Below are positions 46,935 to 59,896 of a DNA stretch of 64,000 nt, piece after piece. The translations under genes were made by a program, and so were the position numbers. How positions within the stretch are numbered: the stretch's first letter is position 1; the number at the start of each line of letters is the position of its first letter. The stretch comes from Mercenaria mercenaria (Eukaryota > Mollusca > Bivalvia > Venerida > Veneridae), in NCBI RefSeq assembly GCF_021730395.1, contig NW_026463301.1:1-64000 (forward strand). The letters are read 5' to 3'. A model generated the notes under the pieces. It had not been told where the DNA came from. It ran no database searches and saw nothing but the letters and a program-made list of their open reading frames with translations.

Positions 46935-47149
46935 GAGCCTGCCATGAGAAAACCAACATAGTGGCTTTGCGACCAGCTTATGTGCAGTCTGGTCAGGATC
47001 AATGCTTTTTCGCTAACGGTTTCTCTAATTGCAATAGGCTTTGAAAGCGAACAGTAATGGATCCTGACCAGACTGCACAGATGCGCAGGCTGGTCTGGAT
47101 CCATGCTGGTTACAAATGCACTATGTTGGTTTTTCTCGTGGCGTGGCTC
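46935..47149. mobile_element. Palindromic element, copy 2
   Basis: Same family as 8184-8426: CCATGAGAAAACCAACATAG on the left, CACTATGTTGGTTTTTCTCG on the right, central CGCTAACGGTTTCTCTAATT. It is shorter and more diverged; the left arm lacks ~25 bp around the GGATCCAGACCAGCC part. Confidence 0.9.
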
Positions 47150-48169
47150 ATATTATTATTTCGTTACACTTTCACAATACTTAATAGATAAGTATAAATT
47201 TCTTTTCAGTGAACAAGTTATTGTGAGATAGTCTGATTACTTTGGAGCCGCCAGATTGTGTATGAAATCCTGAACAAATTTATTTCAACAACTTTTTCAT
47301 GAACCACAGAAACTTTACCTTTTTAAATTGTGTGAGTGTATACATTTGCTAGAAATATTTTTATGAATTTGTTGTTTGGATAATCCATAAAACCCAGTTT
47401 CAGAATACTATACAGGTTAAAGATCACGACTTAAAATTTTTCATTGTTTCATGACATATAATCTATAAACATTTACGACATTTTATATGTATCTTTAGGT
47501 AACGTCTCTTCTTCCTGGTACACATGCTTTTCAAGAAAGTTCCACAGTCATTAATTTACAACAATAAATAAAAAATGTAGAAAGAAAACAGGGAGTTGAA
47601 TAGTTCCTATTTGAAATGTGGTCAGTAGTGGTCTGCTACCTTAAAATTTATGCCTACTCTCAGTTTGGCAAACTTATGAAAACTTGTCGAAGACATGAAA
47701 ACCATCACATTTCTTGTAGAATACATTCCAGCAGTCGGGGACGTTAGCTTCCACAAATCGGTGTGTAGGTACATATTTCCTAGGAGAGTTCAGTGAAATA
47801 TCTTCTCGGAAGTTACAGAAAGAATGCATAGTATTATGTTTTCAAACTTATTCATGATATAAATATTTCTTTTTCAGAGGACCAGACATTGTGAGAAAGT
47901 TTGATTGCATTCACTGCCAGAGCTAAAGCTAGAAAAGAAACTAAACAACTTCTTCTCATGATCTGCTTAATTGATCTTCACATTGATTGTGTGAGTTATG
48001 AATTTTTGTTTCAAAGGGTATCATAAATTCTCTTTCTGATTAATCCGCAAGAACCGGTTGAAAACTTAAATATTGAACATTCCTTTAACATTATAGGTCA
48101 TTTGATCATATAGCTCTTTTTTCATTTACAAGTTAATGAAGCTTACATTAAAAATGATTGTGTCACATG
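47150..48169. other. Intergenic; exon-like duplicate pair
   Basis: Two related ~150-bp stretches begin with an acceptor-like signal: 47204 (TTTCTTTTCAGTGAACAAG) and 47866 (CTTTTTCAGAGGACCAGAC), followed by ATTGTGAGA and a later TTGTGTGAGT. Neither is open for more than a few codons. Possible noncoding exons or a repeat. Confidence 0.35.
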
Positions 48170-48970
48170 GCGGAGATATACTGTTTCTGCCTTTGCCGTC
48201 TGTCTTTCCGTCCGTCTACCCTGAATTAAGCTTGGCCGGCTTTCTTAGGTCAAACTGCTGGCTGGATTTCGAAGAAACTTCACAGGAGTGAATCAGTGAT
48301 CAAAACCAAGCCTAGTTTTGCATATGGCGAACACGTTCCGCCTCGCTGCATAAAACGGCTGACAGAGCTTAAGGTATACATAGGGGGAGACATTTTTTTT
48401 GTGACAAAAGCACCTTGTAGTTATTCTAACAGATTTCGCCGAAGGGAGCAAATTTATTTAATAACCTGTTACATAAAAAAGGTGAAAAATTGAAAAGTTA
48501 CTTAAATACCTTGAAATTTAAACGCAGTTTCCTGAGCTGTATATTCATTTCTCAGAAAAAAAACATGCATATTTAACTTTTGTTTTCAGCAACCTGTATG
48601 CTACATTGTATAATGACGTTGAGCAAATAAGATACTGCAGTTAGCGTTACAACCTTCATTAAACAGTAAGATTTTTATGACAATATTTTAAATTACTTTA
48701 CATATATTTTTGTCAAGCACAAATGGCTGTGCTGTGTATGTGTGCCCCGTCGTCTGTCTAGATTTGAATCTCTCGGCCATAACTTTGACATGCATGAAGT
48801 AATCATGTTTATATTTGGCATGAATGTTAATCTCAATAAGACAGAGCGCATTTGCAAACCCAAGGTTCCTATCTCAAAGGTCAAGGTCACAGAGGTCAAA
48901 GGGTGGGCCCGACATGTTTCCTGTGGGCCTCTAGTTAAGGGGGGTTATTGCACTTCAAATCTAAGTTATC
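48170..48970. repeat. Dispersed repeat fragments
   Basis: TTTGCCGTCTGTCTTTCCGTC near 48195 and CTCGGCCATAACTTTGAC, AAAGGTCAAGGTCACAGAGG and TTCCTGTGGGCCTCTAG near 48770-48935 use the wording of bivalve dispersed repeats. ORFs here (65-112 codons) are derived from them. Confidence 0.55.
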
Positions 48971-50594
48971 CATGCAGAGTTCTGGTTTCCATTGCAGCCA
49001 AAAAGGAAAAAAATACTTTAAAAATTTTCATCACAGAAACTACCAGTCTGATTTTGAATTCTTTATCTCTACAGCTTTGATATTCGGCATGTGATATAAG
49101 GGTTTGACTGTCTACCATAATTCTCCAGATTATTGCCTTAAGGTTAAAAAGGCCATACCCATGTTAAGGCATGAACAGAATATAATGAAAGTTGGGAACA
49201 TGTTTTGACAGGTCAAATAAATTGTACAATATAGGCTAACATAGAAGAAGCCCAAATCTGTTACTGGTACCATTACACAAACACACTTGAAGCTTTGAAC
49301 ACAGGTGAGCACTTTAGGGTCAATGACACTCTTGTTTTCTGAATATTATTTTTGCTACTACTGAATGATTTTATATATAACACTTCAATGGTACCAGTGT
49401 AAGGTGGTGCAGAGTAAAAAAAATATACTTACAACTTTTTCTTGTATATTTCTTTCTTCTGCAATTAACTGTTTTTAATTAAACAACTATTTAAATGATA
49501 ATGTGCACTTCAGTTTATGTTTTCACTCTTTATTTCAGGAATGAATTGGTGTTACAGAAATGGATAACATATGGAGACAAACACTTTCAGGCTACAGAAA
49601 CTACACTATGAAAACTATGAGAATGGCTTATTTTTCATGATGGAACTCATACCACAAAGAAAGAAATTGCTTTATCTTGTTTCTTATAACTAGTCCTCAA
49701 AGACATACCCAAGTAAACTACAACAGGAATGAAAGCAAACAAAGTTGATTCAGGATTTAGAATTGAATGTTTTTGTGTCAACAGTGTGTGAAAACTGCGG
49801 AAAATAGGATTTTAATTTCAAGGATTTGATTAGTATGTCAAGGAGTGATTTGTTTATAATTCATCACACAAATTATTGACAATGCTCTAAAATATAATAT
49901 GATGTGTAAATACAGACTTTCATACCTAACTAAAATAATGTTGAACTCAGCAGAATAAACAAACTACCATCTGTTGTATAATATATTAGTTGATTTATCA
50001 AACTTTGTCAGTTTTGTTACATTACTTATCATTGATAGAATCTATTATCATAATAACTCTTTACAGTGTGTCAAGTACTCATCATTATAAGCTATTTTGA
50101 AATAATTACAGGACTGATATTTTACTGGTATTAGTTAAATGTGTTGTTATTAGACCCCTTACATTTGAAAGTGAGTTTTCTTATACATACAGGATTCTGC
50201 TATTCCGTCTGTCGGCTATCCAGTCTGTCAGATCTTTGTCCAGAAATTACATTTGAAATAAAATATAGCATCATTTTCAGTTATTCTTGCAAAGAAAACT
50301 TTTAACAAGGTGATGGACTGCTTGCACGATTTCAACTACTCTTTTTCCAAAAACATGATGACATTTGAAGGTCCAAAGAGTGCAATTCATTGAGGACTGT
50401 ACATAATTCTTTTCTTTCTGGATTGATACTCTATTATCAGTATTATTCACCCAACTTGTTGCATGCAAGATTTGATGCGTGATTCAAAGGTCAATGTTAC
50501 ACGGAAACATTTAAGTTTGTTAGCTCAGATATACGAAGTATGGAGAGCTGTCCTACTTGGCCTCGGCGTCTTTCTGCGTCACCTTGGTTAAAGT
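48971..50594. other. Intergenic, no gene seen
   Basis: AT-rich; no supported feature. Confidence 0.5.
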
Positions 50595-51938
50595 TTTGAT
50601 GAACTTTCTCTTTATCTCAGTAATTACTCGAAGACTTTGTTTCAAACTTAAAATAGTTATTCGTCATCTTTACCCACATCATATGACACAAGGATCATAA
50701 CTCCATCACCAATATTTCATGAATTATCTCCCCTTTTACTTAGAATTTCAGTTGAAGTTGCACTTTCATTCTGTCTCACTTATTAATCCCCCGCCACAAG
50801 TGGTGGGGGTGGGTGTTATAGGAATGGTCTCCGTCTGTCCTTCCTTAACACTTTTGTGTCCGCTCCATATCTCCTAAACCCCTTGAAGGATTTCATGAGA
50901 CTTGAGTCAAATGATCACCTCATCTAGACGATGTGCAGAACTCCGAGTCTGCCTTGTCAACTAAAGGTCAAAGGTTTGAGCCTTCCATTTTGTGTCGGTT
51001 CAAATATCTCCTAAAACCCTTGAAGGAATTCTATAAAACTTGGGTCAAATGATCACCTCATCAAGACGATGTGCCGAACTCACGAGTCTGCCTTGTCAGC
51101 TCAAGGTCAAGGTCACAATTCAAGGTCAAAGGTTTGAGCCTTCCATTTTGTGTCCGCTCTATATCTCCTAAAGCCCTTGAAGGAATTCTATAAAACTTGG
51201 GTCAAATGATCACCTCATCAAGACAATGTGCAGAACTTATGAGTCAGCCATGCCGACTCAAGGTCAAGGTCACAACTGAGGGTCAAAGGTTTGAGCCTGT
51301 CCACTCTGTATCTCCTAAACCCCTTGAAGGATTTTCATCAAACTTGGGTCAAATGATCACCTCATCAAGACGTTGTGCAGAATTCATGAGTCAGCCATGT
51401 CCGTTCAAGGTCAAAGTCACTGCTTAAGGTCAAAGGTTTACCGTTTCACTATCCATAGCAGTGGCGGGGGGATTTAGCTGTCTTTCAGACTGCCTTGTTT
51501 CTAAATGGATTTGATTCAAACTTAAAAAAGTTGTTTCACATCATCACCCACATGATATGACTCAAGGTTCATAATTCTAGCAGCAATATTTCATGAATTA
51601 TGTTTCTCTTTTACTTAGAATTTAAGGTTCATTTCGATGCATTTTCACGATATCTCTGTTATTACAAAGAGGTTTTGATTCAAACTTAAAATAGTTGTTC
51701 CATAACATCACTCACTTCATATGATACTAGGACCATAACTCTTGCACCAGGATTTCATAAATTATCTGCCTTTTTTACTTAGACACTCAGGTTAATGTTT
51801 GGTGCATTTCACTCTATTGCACTTATTATTAAATAGATTTGATTCAAACTTAATGTAGTTGTTTCACATCATCACCCACATTATATGACACAAGGTACAT
51901 GACTTTTGCACCAGTATTTCATGAATTTTGGCTCTTTC
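50595..51938. repeat. ~150-bp satellite array split by a nested insertion
   Basis: Units with GATTCAAACTTAAAATAGTT, CATCATCACCCACATCATAT and AATATTTCATGAATTATCTC occur at 50595-50783 and resume at 51478-51938. The interruption is the element at 50784-51476. Confidence 0.8.
50784..51476. mobile_element. MITE-like element carrying an internal tandem array
   Basis: Ends are inverted: TTAATCCCCCGCCAC at the left and GTGGCGGGGGGATTTA at the right. Inside are four ~140-bp units with CTCCTAAACCCCTTGAAGGA, TGGGTCAAATGATCACCTCA and AAGGTCAAAGGTTTGAGCC. It lies inside another satellite, so it is the younger insertion. No transposase. Confidence 0.75.
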
Positions 51939-52323
51939 TTAGCTCACCTTAGCCAAAGGCTCTGGTGAACTTTTGTGATCGCTCATTGTCTGTCATCCGT
52001 TTTCAGTGGTCCGTCCATCAACAGTTTCAAGTATCAAGTCAAAAGCTTTAATAGTAATAGAGATATTTGACTTTATCAAAACTTGAACCCAAAACTTGTA
52101 AGTAAAAAGGGGCATAATTCTGTCAAAATTCAAATCAGAATCAGAGTAATGGGGATTTTTTTCTCCTGGTTTAGACTTTAATTGTAAATAAGTATTTAAA
52201 GTTTCAACTCATAAGCTTTGATAGTAACAGAGGTATTTGTCTTAATCAAAAAATTAACCAACGGTGATGCCGAGGCCGGGAGAGTGCAATAGCTCTACTT
52301 TTCTTCGAAAAGTCGAGCTAAAA
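51939..52323. repeat. Repeat with AGCTCACC hairpin terminus
   Basis: Begins AGCTCACCTTAGCCAAAGGC with CTCTGGTGAACTTTTGTGATC and ends GAAAAGTCGAGCTAAAA. This is the same end design as at 25390-25425 but in reverse orientation, followed by AGTAATAGAGATATTTGAC-type units. Confidence 0.65.
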
Positions 52324-55023
52324 CCACCCCGTCAATTTTTAAAAAAATTATATTGTCTCTATCATATGTTATCCTCTACACCATACCTGTCCATATTTAT
52401 TTAGTGTAAACTTTTATAACCATCTTCTCAGAACAGACATGCCCTATTTCAAAATAATTTGACAAATATTTTCCTTGCATGGCCATCTACCAAAATTGTT
52501 CAAGCAAGCAGTGTAATTCAGGTGAGCAATCTGGGTTTCTTTATAGTCCTCTTGTTATATTTTTAACACCACAGACTCCATATGACACCAACACATTTGT
52601 TTTACTATAGTTAATCTATAGACTTTCTTTTTTTTTAATATCTCAAACCAAACTTGAGTAATTGAGGAGAAATAATGGATGCCTTGTTAAAAAATGCATT
52701 GAAATCAATCTTAACCATGGTAACAATTCATTAGATTTGTAACCATGACAATTTCTAAACTTACAAAATAAGATAAATAGATATAAAACAATTAACATTT
52801 CATGATGTGTCTTTATGGTGGAAATTGAAAAAATATGCATTTTAGTTAATTTTTACCTTAATTTCCAGTTGTTTTGAGTGAAGAAGAGTTACTCCCTTTA
52901 TATTTCTTTTCTTATCCAAGTATTATAATGGATATTAAATGTCAAAATAAATTTCACACTATATTAGCAATGAATGATCAAGTAAATTTCTAATTTAAGT
53001 TAAGTAATAACTTCAAAAATGACACTTATTTAAAGCAAACCCTTATAAAGCAAATATTCACACACTTGGACGCATGTATATTTTAAATCAGTATTTTTCA
53101 AAAAATACTGACTTTATTTAGATATTTGGCACTAAATAAAGAAAATAGACATATTTTATAGTCTAATGATGCATTTAAAAACAAAATTGAATTGGGGGCC
53201 CAAAACACCCCTTATCATACATGGTCCTTTAAATATTTTATTCAAACATGTAATTTAAAATAACAGTTTTAACCTAATTAGACAAAGACGGAATTAGATC
53301 GACGTACATGTTTATTACCTGATATACATAACATTCTTATTTCTTCAAATTGGTGATTTTGAATGATAATCTGGAATTTGTTTAAAAATTGTCAGGAAGC
53401 ATATAATTCCCATTACTCAACGTATTTTTAAAATATGCATTTAATGACCTCCAGATTTGGCTAAAAATAATCTTTCTCTCAAATTGAAGTTTGTTAATAC
53501 TAGAAGATGTGTTTTTGTGTCTAAAATATTGCGTCGAAACCAATAGCGCTATTATAATAGCGGAATAAGTGAATTATGACTTCAAAATATAGATTTTTTT
53601 ATAATCGAGACAGTTTACCTGAGTAAAGCGTTACAATCGCTTTTCGATTTTCATCATATAAAGTAGAAAAACAGCAAATTCTCAAGTATTTCCGTAACAT
53701 ATAATTAAACTTTGTCAGCAATTAAGTTTTAAAGCCTTCTTAAGAAATATAGCATTTATTTCCAGATATCTATAAAAGTATTTTTTCTTGTTGTCGAACG
53801 ATCTGGAGGATAGTCCAAATATTTTTATGAGGGCGAAATATATGTGTACTTCGGGTCTCCTTGAAAATGTGTCTTTTCAATTTAAACAAGTTTTTAAATA
53901 TTATGGATCCGTGGCCTATAAATGCATTTTACTTTACAATAATGTGAATTTGGATTTTGAACGGTAAGATAAATTATCAAAATTTATAACTCCATATCCA
54001 TAATTTAGATTTTAACTTTAAAGTGTTTATGCAAGAGCTGTAATAATTGTCCCTTTAGGCCGCGGGGCATGTCAGACAAACAGATACTAATCCAATTAGT
54101 AACGGTAATAAACAGAAATATGTCAGCATTCGGTTAACTTATTGTCAAACACGTTATTTGACTTTATCATACATATATAATCATTACAAAAAGATAAGAT
54201 AAGAATTTTTTAACAACAATATTATAATACTTACAAACAAGAAACATGAAATTTACACCCGACCCAATGGACTTGTTATATTTACATGTACAATATTCAA
54301 GTTCAAATATGAACATGTAGTTCTATATGTTAATCAACTTTATGTTATGTTACGTTTTAATGCAATAAATAATTCTAGTTGTGAAAATGGTATTAAATGA
54401 ATTAAAAAATGGAATATTTTTATTTAAACATGTAATTTAAAATAACTTTATTTTTATTTAATCTGACAAAGTAATGACATTAAACACGGAATTAGATTGA
54501 CACGCATGTCTATCTAATTCAGTTTATCCGGTGTCATCAGTACACGTGTGTGCTGTGACAGGCAAAATTTTCCAAATTAGTAAAATCAGTGATATTCAAA
54601 CGTTTAGGGAAGCAAGAAGATATAAAAATAATTTAAAAATAAACTCATTGAAAGAAAGATTAACTTTTCTAGGTTACTTCAATAACTTAATAAATGTTGT
54701 GAGATGATTATAAATATAAGAATAAATCATTCTAAAAGACCATGGAAAGCTTAAAATCTGTCATTTCCTACAGAAATCAATGGGACTCGGGATCAAAATT
54801 AGTTACTTATTTCAAACGCTTAGGGAAGCAAGAAGATGATATAGTTACGAAAAATATTATATCAATAAAAACAAATAACATCACAAACATGATGCGTGAC
54901 ATTATCAGTTTTCAAGAAAACATCTCTGAGATTATAAAGTGGCTATGCATTCATACAATTCGTATGTTACGTATCTAGTGTATGGATATTAAAAAAAAAC
55001 TTTTATAAGGCACTGCGTGTCAC
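52324..55023. other. Intergenic repeats, no gene seen
   Basis: AT-rich. AAACATGTAATTTAAAATAA followed by a GACAAAG..GGAATTAGAT-GAC block occurs at ~53245-53330 and again at ~54425-54520 as a diverged direct repeat. A 78-codon ORF at 54742-54978 has no recognisable domain. Confidence 0.5.
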
Positions 55024-55257
55024 ACTACTTCACGACGACGATATGATCTGCCAATATCGGACCGATATCATTTTGATGATGGCCAAGTATCGTTTGCCAA
55101 TATCGGACCGATGTCATTATGATGTTGGCCCGATATCGTCTGCCGACGTCGGGCCTACATAATTCCTATTTGCAGCCGAAATTGAAGCCGATATCGGGTC
55201 GTTATAGACAACGACGTCGGTTTGATATGGGGCCGATATAGAATGCTAGCTACCACC
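55024..55257 (-). repeat. CCGATATCGG-type repeat block, right copy
   Basis: Tandem use of CCAATATCGGACCGAT, GTTGGCCCGATATCGTC and GCCGACGTCGGGCC. Its outer end mirrors 42041-42220 (see that entry). Confidence 0.65.
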
Positions 55258-57602
55258 GGAACAAATGTCACGACTTTTGATGGAACTTGTTGTCAAAGAT
55301 CAATTTAACAACTTCTGCAACTGTGAACAAAAGAACATATTTTCCCTAATACTATGGGTATATAACTGATCAATACTAAACAATTGCTGTTGAAAGGTGG
55401 TGTGAAAATGGCCCAAAATACAGGAAATCGCGTTCTCGATTCCAAAATTTTCAGAGGGAGCATGCCCCCGGAAAGAAGTCCTTGCCCAGGCTCTTATTCT
55501 TCAGCATCCGGTCCGTTTTCAAGTCTAGATGCAACACTATATTAGCATTGCGCTAATGTTTGAACATGGGTCAAATGTTAAAGTTAACAGCCTTGACATT
55601 CTAAAGTTATGGGATTCAAATGGGCATAAGAGAATTTTATTAGCGTTTGATTAAGTCTTATTTCAAGACATGATATCGGGAGTATGCATACCTTTATACA
55701 ACGTGGCGCTTATCTGACTGACTGTTTATATTTTTTCTAAATTGATTCATTTTGACATTACAACAGAACGGAGTCTTGCAATCAAGCGGTTTTGTTCTTT
55801 ATACGCATTTCTAAATTGTCACAATTATACGTAAGGCATTTCAAAACTTCGTTACAAGGTTTCTCCCAAAAAATACATGGTCACTTAACAGTTAAGAACT
55901 TATATCAGGCACACTTATTAAATTTTCGTATGCATGGAATTTTCCCATTTATATTTGTATATAATTTTGTGACTTTTAGATTTTGATTAACTTAGAAGTA
56001 TAACTTTACGACAAAATTTGATCTTTTAGATCTGACATGTCATACGCATTATTAATTCAAGTATAACCGCTCTTATTTTGCTGACTTCCTAAAATGTAAT
56101 AGTATACCTATTTTTAGAAGATAGACAAAATATATAATGTATTTAGTACATTATTTTGTATTACATATCTGTATTTGTATATGCATAAATTATGCTCTTC
56201 TTTCAAAGTTTCGCTTCACGTTAGCCGTGCTAAAAAGTTTATAAATGAATAAACATTTATTGAAACTAGAAAGCATGACCATATGCCTTTAAGTTAGTGT
56301 CTTAGGTGACAATAATCGCAAATACGTTGGCGATTTGTATATTCTTATTTTTCTGCAGATCTACATGTAACAAAAATGTAGGCGGATCATTTTAATGTTA
56401 TTTATTTTTTTCCTAAATCGATACCACCTTAAAAGTAACAAAAACTGATCTTGATCACTAAGTGTTTTATTTACCTTTTATTTAAGTGACTAGGCCGCTG
56501 ATCACAGTATACATGTAGGAGTGATATTTTGTAATTGTATTACCCGTAAGAATATTTGACTAGTATATATGCTGTGTTTATAACTATAGGTATCAATGTA
56601 TTTGAAGCTCTTTGGTTATAGATGTATGTTTTGTTACAGGGCTTCTTATTTGAATACATCTCAACCACAGTACAGATCAGTTGTTGTAGTCCTTAGAACC
56701 CGTACCGCTGAATACAAGCTGGAGCCCAGTGACTTTCTAGTAATTAAGATGCATAAATATCAGTGTAAATTGTGCATTAATAGCAGTGTAAACTGTGCTT
56801 TAATAAAACTTAATAGTGAATTTACAAGACTTTAGTGTAAAAGTTACCTGGAAATTTGTGGATAGAAAAGTCGATATCTATTAAGTAAACTGCTTTGAAA
56901 GTCTTAATTTTAAAGGAAACTACCGATCTACAGATACAAACTGTAAACATTCAGATATACCAGTATCGGTTAGAGACGTTGCATCTGTTTAATAATAGAT
57001 TTAATAAGTGTGATTCCTTTTACTTAATCGCAGTTGTGGTGATTTCAACAAGAATTTTAACCATTTGATTTTACTTTTATAGAAGGGGGTCATCATTCTT
57101 TGGGACATTACTGTATGGTACTTTGATGACGTTGTGTTAGTGAAGTTATGTACATGCTTTGTTTATACATGTATATAAGACATTTTTGTTGTGTGATCAA
57201 GCGGCCTGTTGATAGAATTACAGATACAGCTTGAGTACATTCCGATCATCGTATGAGTGAGTACCATATTTTTGAGAAAAGATTTTTCAAATTTGCACTT
57301 GCATAAAAATCTTGAACTCGTGTTCACAGTTCAAGTTTCAACAGCTGCAAATCTGAAAAAAAATTGCTTTGAATGATTATTGTAGATTGAGAGAGTATCA
57401 CTGCATACATAATATTTAACTCTCCTCAAGTGTTTGAATCCCTTGGTGTAGGTTCTTTACTATTAATGGATCGCGATAATTTTATTTTAACGGTACATGG
57501 TAAAATCCAAAAACAGGTTAAGCAGGTGTATTATCCGATAAGTGGTGTTAAATTTGTATATTGTATTATTCTTAATCCTTATTACGATGCTTTATTCCAT
57601 AA
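55258..57602. other. Intergenic, no gene seen
   Basis: Includes a short GGGAGCATGCCCCCGG stem near 55457. ORFs up to 79 codons (56596-56835) have no domain. Confidence 0.5.
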
Positions 57603-57676
57603 CAGATTTGTAGTTTAGTGGATAGTGTGTCGGACTTCGGTTCTTTTTATGTTTGTATGGTGTAGGTTCGAGCCCT
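57603..57676 (+). other. tRNA-like sequence (SINE head or tRNA relic)
   Basis: TAGTTTAGTGGATAGTGTGT resembles an A box/D arm and GTAGGTTCGAGCCCTTCTG a B box/T arm. The spacing is longer than in a normal tRNA and the acceptor ends do not pair. Probably a degraded Pol III-type SINE head. Confidence 0.45.
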
Positions 57677-57923
57677 TCTGTTGTTTTTTCCAAAAATTAC
57701 TTTTACTTATTCATTACGTTTTTAACGATCACAATGGTTTCATTTTCCTTGCAAGAGTTTTTTATGTTAATATATTCAATTTCTATTCTAATATGAGATC
57801 CAGAGAAAAATGTCAATATGTACTCTGTAAAAGTGCACGAGAAAATCATGATATATACAAAAAGTTTTACCTGTATACTTTCTCCAGGTAAAATCATGCT
57901 GGACAAAAATATAAAAAAAAATT
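57677..57923. other. Spacer between inverted tRNA-like sequences
   Basis: AT-rich; an 88-codon ORF here has no domain. May be the bodies of two head-to-head or tail-to-tail SINE relics. Confidence 0.3.
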
Positions 57924-57995
57924 AGCTCGTGCTATATTCGAACCAGCACCGTCAGCTTACAAATCACACGCGCTATCCACTAGACCACGCCGCTA
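57924..57995 (-). other. tRNA-like sequence (minus)
   Basis: In minus orientation: GTAGCGGCGTGGTCTAGTGG (A-box region), an anticodon-loop-like TTTGTAA (TGT, Thr-like) and GCTGGTTCGAATATAGC (B box). The T arm folds; the acceptor and anticodon stems do not pair well, so it is a tRNA pseudogene or SINE head rather than a working tRNA. Confidence 0.5.
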
Positions 57996-59896
57996 CTTAC
58001 ATTAGTTTTGCGAAATATGATATTTGTCATACAATGTGTACACCTGGTTCCCTATTTCATTGTTATGGGTTGATCCGGTATTAGTAAATAAAGGCCACAG
58101 TTATCGCGTTTTGTTAATAACTGTTATTTACACTAATCGAAGCAACAATTCTTTAAATAGAATAAATATAAAGCTATCTTGAATACATTTATCCAAAAGA
58201 TCAGAGAAAATAAACATAGTCCAGGTGTGATCTGTTTATTACACTATCAGCCATTGGTTTTTGGTCAACAAAGGTTTAAACTAGTCTGTTTGATTATTCC
58301 TTTCACTGGCAGGCATTATTTATCCTTCTAGATTGTTTTGACATGATTTGCAGTCGATGTCCCAAGTATTAAAAAAAAATAAAAACACAATAGATTGTGT
58401 TCTTGGGCATTTTCCACATAGTGTTTACATTCAGGTGTTTACATCGCATTCCTAAGGAAATCCGTCCCCACTGGCCTGGTTATGCAAATTATCGCACGTG
58501 ATTGAAACGTTCTTGAATCTGATTTGATGTTCTACCGGGAATCCCGATTTTCATTGGTAGAGGTCTTGTGATTAACAGCTGACTGAATACGACATTGACA
58601 ATTGAAATACACGTGGTTCCGTTTATAGAGTTGGGAGAATTGAGAATTCGTCTGCAAATCAGCTGATTTAGAGTATTTAAGTACTTTTATGTAGGATAGT
58701 TGTTTATATTTAGGTTATTTATTTACAGTTAGGTTATAGATCAACAAATCTGAGGTGATACATTAAGATATGTGTTTATAAGCTTACATTTTAGATAAAT
58801 AATAATAAACTTTGTAAACCTGTCAGAAATGAAATTGTCTTGAATGACTATTTCTGTTCTGACAGAAATTTAATATAAAGTTGCGGATATTAAAACGTTT
58901 AATAGTGAGTTACACTTTAAAAGTTTCAAAACATTTTGAAACTTTTAATTCAATTTAAAATCTAAATAAAACTTTAATGTTTTTCAGTGTTTAGAATTTA
59001 AGGACTCGTCTTTTTATTCTAAAATTAAATTTTGAAAAGAACTTGCATTTGTACTTTTGAAATAAAGAATAAGTACTTGAAATATAAACAAGACTTGGTT
59101 TACAAGTTTGAATTTAGAAATAGTAGTATCAGTATAAAAATAATTGATCATTATTATTTAATACTGATAGTCCGAATCTAAATAGTAAGGTAACCCAGCC
59201 AGCGGCTTGTCAACACTTGAAAAAGAGTTGTTCATTGGTCGGACAATTTTACATTTGCGTCTTAAAATTTAATGTCGCGACTTTGAATATAATAAACTAT
59301 ATTTTGCGAAAAAGACTTTGAACATTTAATTCAGTCCTTAAAAAGTCGTTTGGTTTAATCTACAGACTTAGAAATTTTTCAGTCCTTGAACTTGATTTTC
59401 CGGAAAGGATTTTGAAATATTTATATCTCATGCATACTGCGTTTGAAATTTGCGTGATACTTAAATCAACAAAGCAAGTATAGTGAAAGTTTAGATTCGG
59501 TATACATAAGGAAGTGAAGTTTGTGATAGGCGTATTGTATACCATATATCATTGAAACTGGAATTCAGAAAATAATTTGAATTTTAAATGAACTTGTATA
59601 TATAGAAACAAAAGTGAACGAGTGTTGTATATTACAGTGTTATATATTACAGTGAGTGAACACTGCTATACACTGTAATAAAAATAATATACCACAGTGA
59701 TTGGCCACTGCTACAGTTCTTTAATTGAAATTTATTTTGAAAGTTGTTCATAATTGAAACACAGTGATAGTGACATTGATGTTTTGTTTCAATTGATACA
59801 GTAATAGAGACACTGAACATAGTTTGAAAAGTTCTGAAGTGAAAGTTATTGATACTCAGGGCAGTGAATAATAATAGTTTGTACTATACATTATAA
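57996..59896. other. Leader/possible 5' LTR region of the retroelement
   Basis: No host gene. The 5' LTR of the retroelement that follows should lie here, most likely somewhere in 58400-59200, but its bounds cannot be set because the 3' LTR is outside the window. Small AT-rich tandem motifs (TATTACAGTG) occur at 59625-59700. Confidence 0.4.

Noticed and set aside
57924-57995. Functional tRNA-Thr gene
   Set aside because: Acceptor and anticodon stems do not pair; only the A- and B-box regions look conserved.
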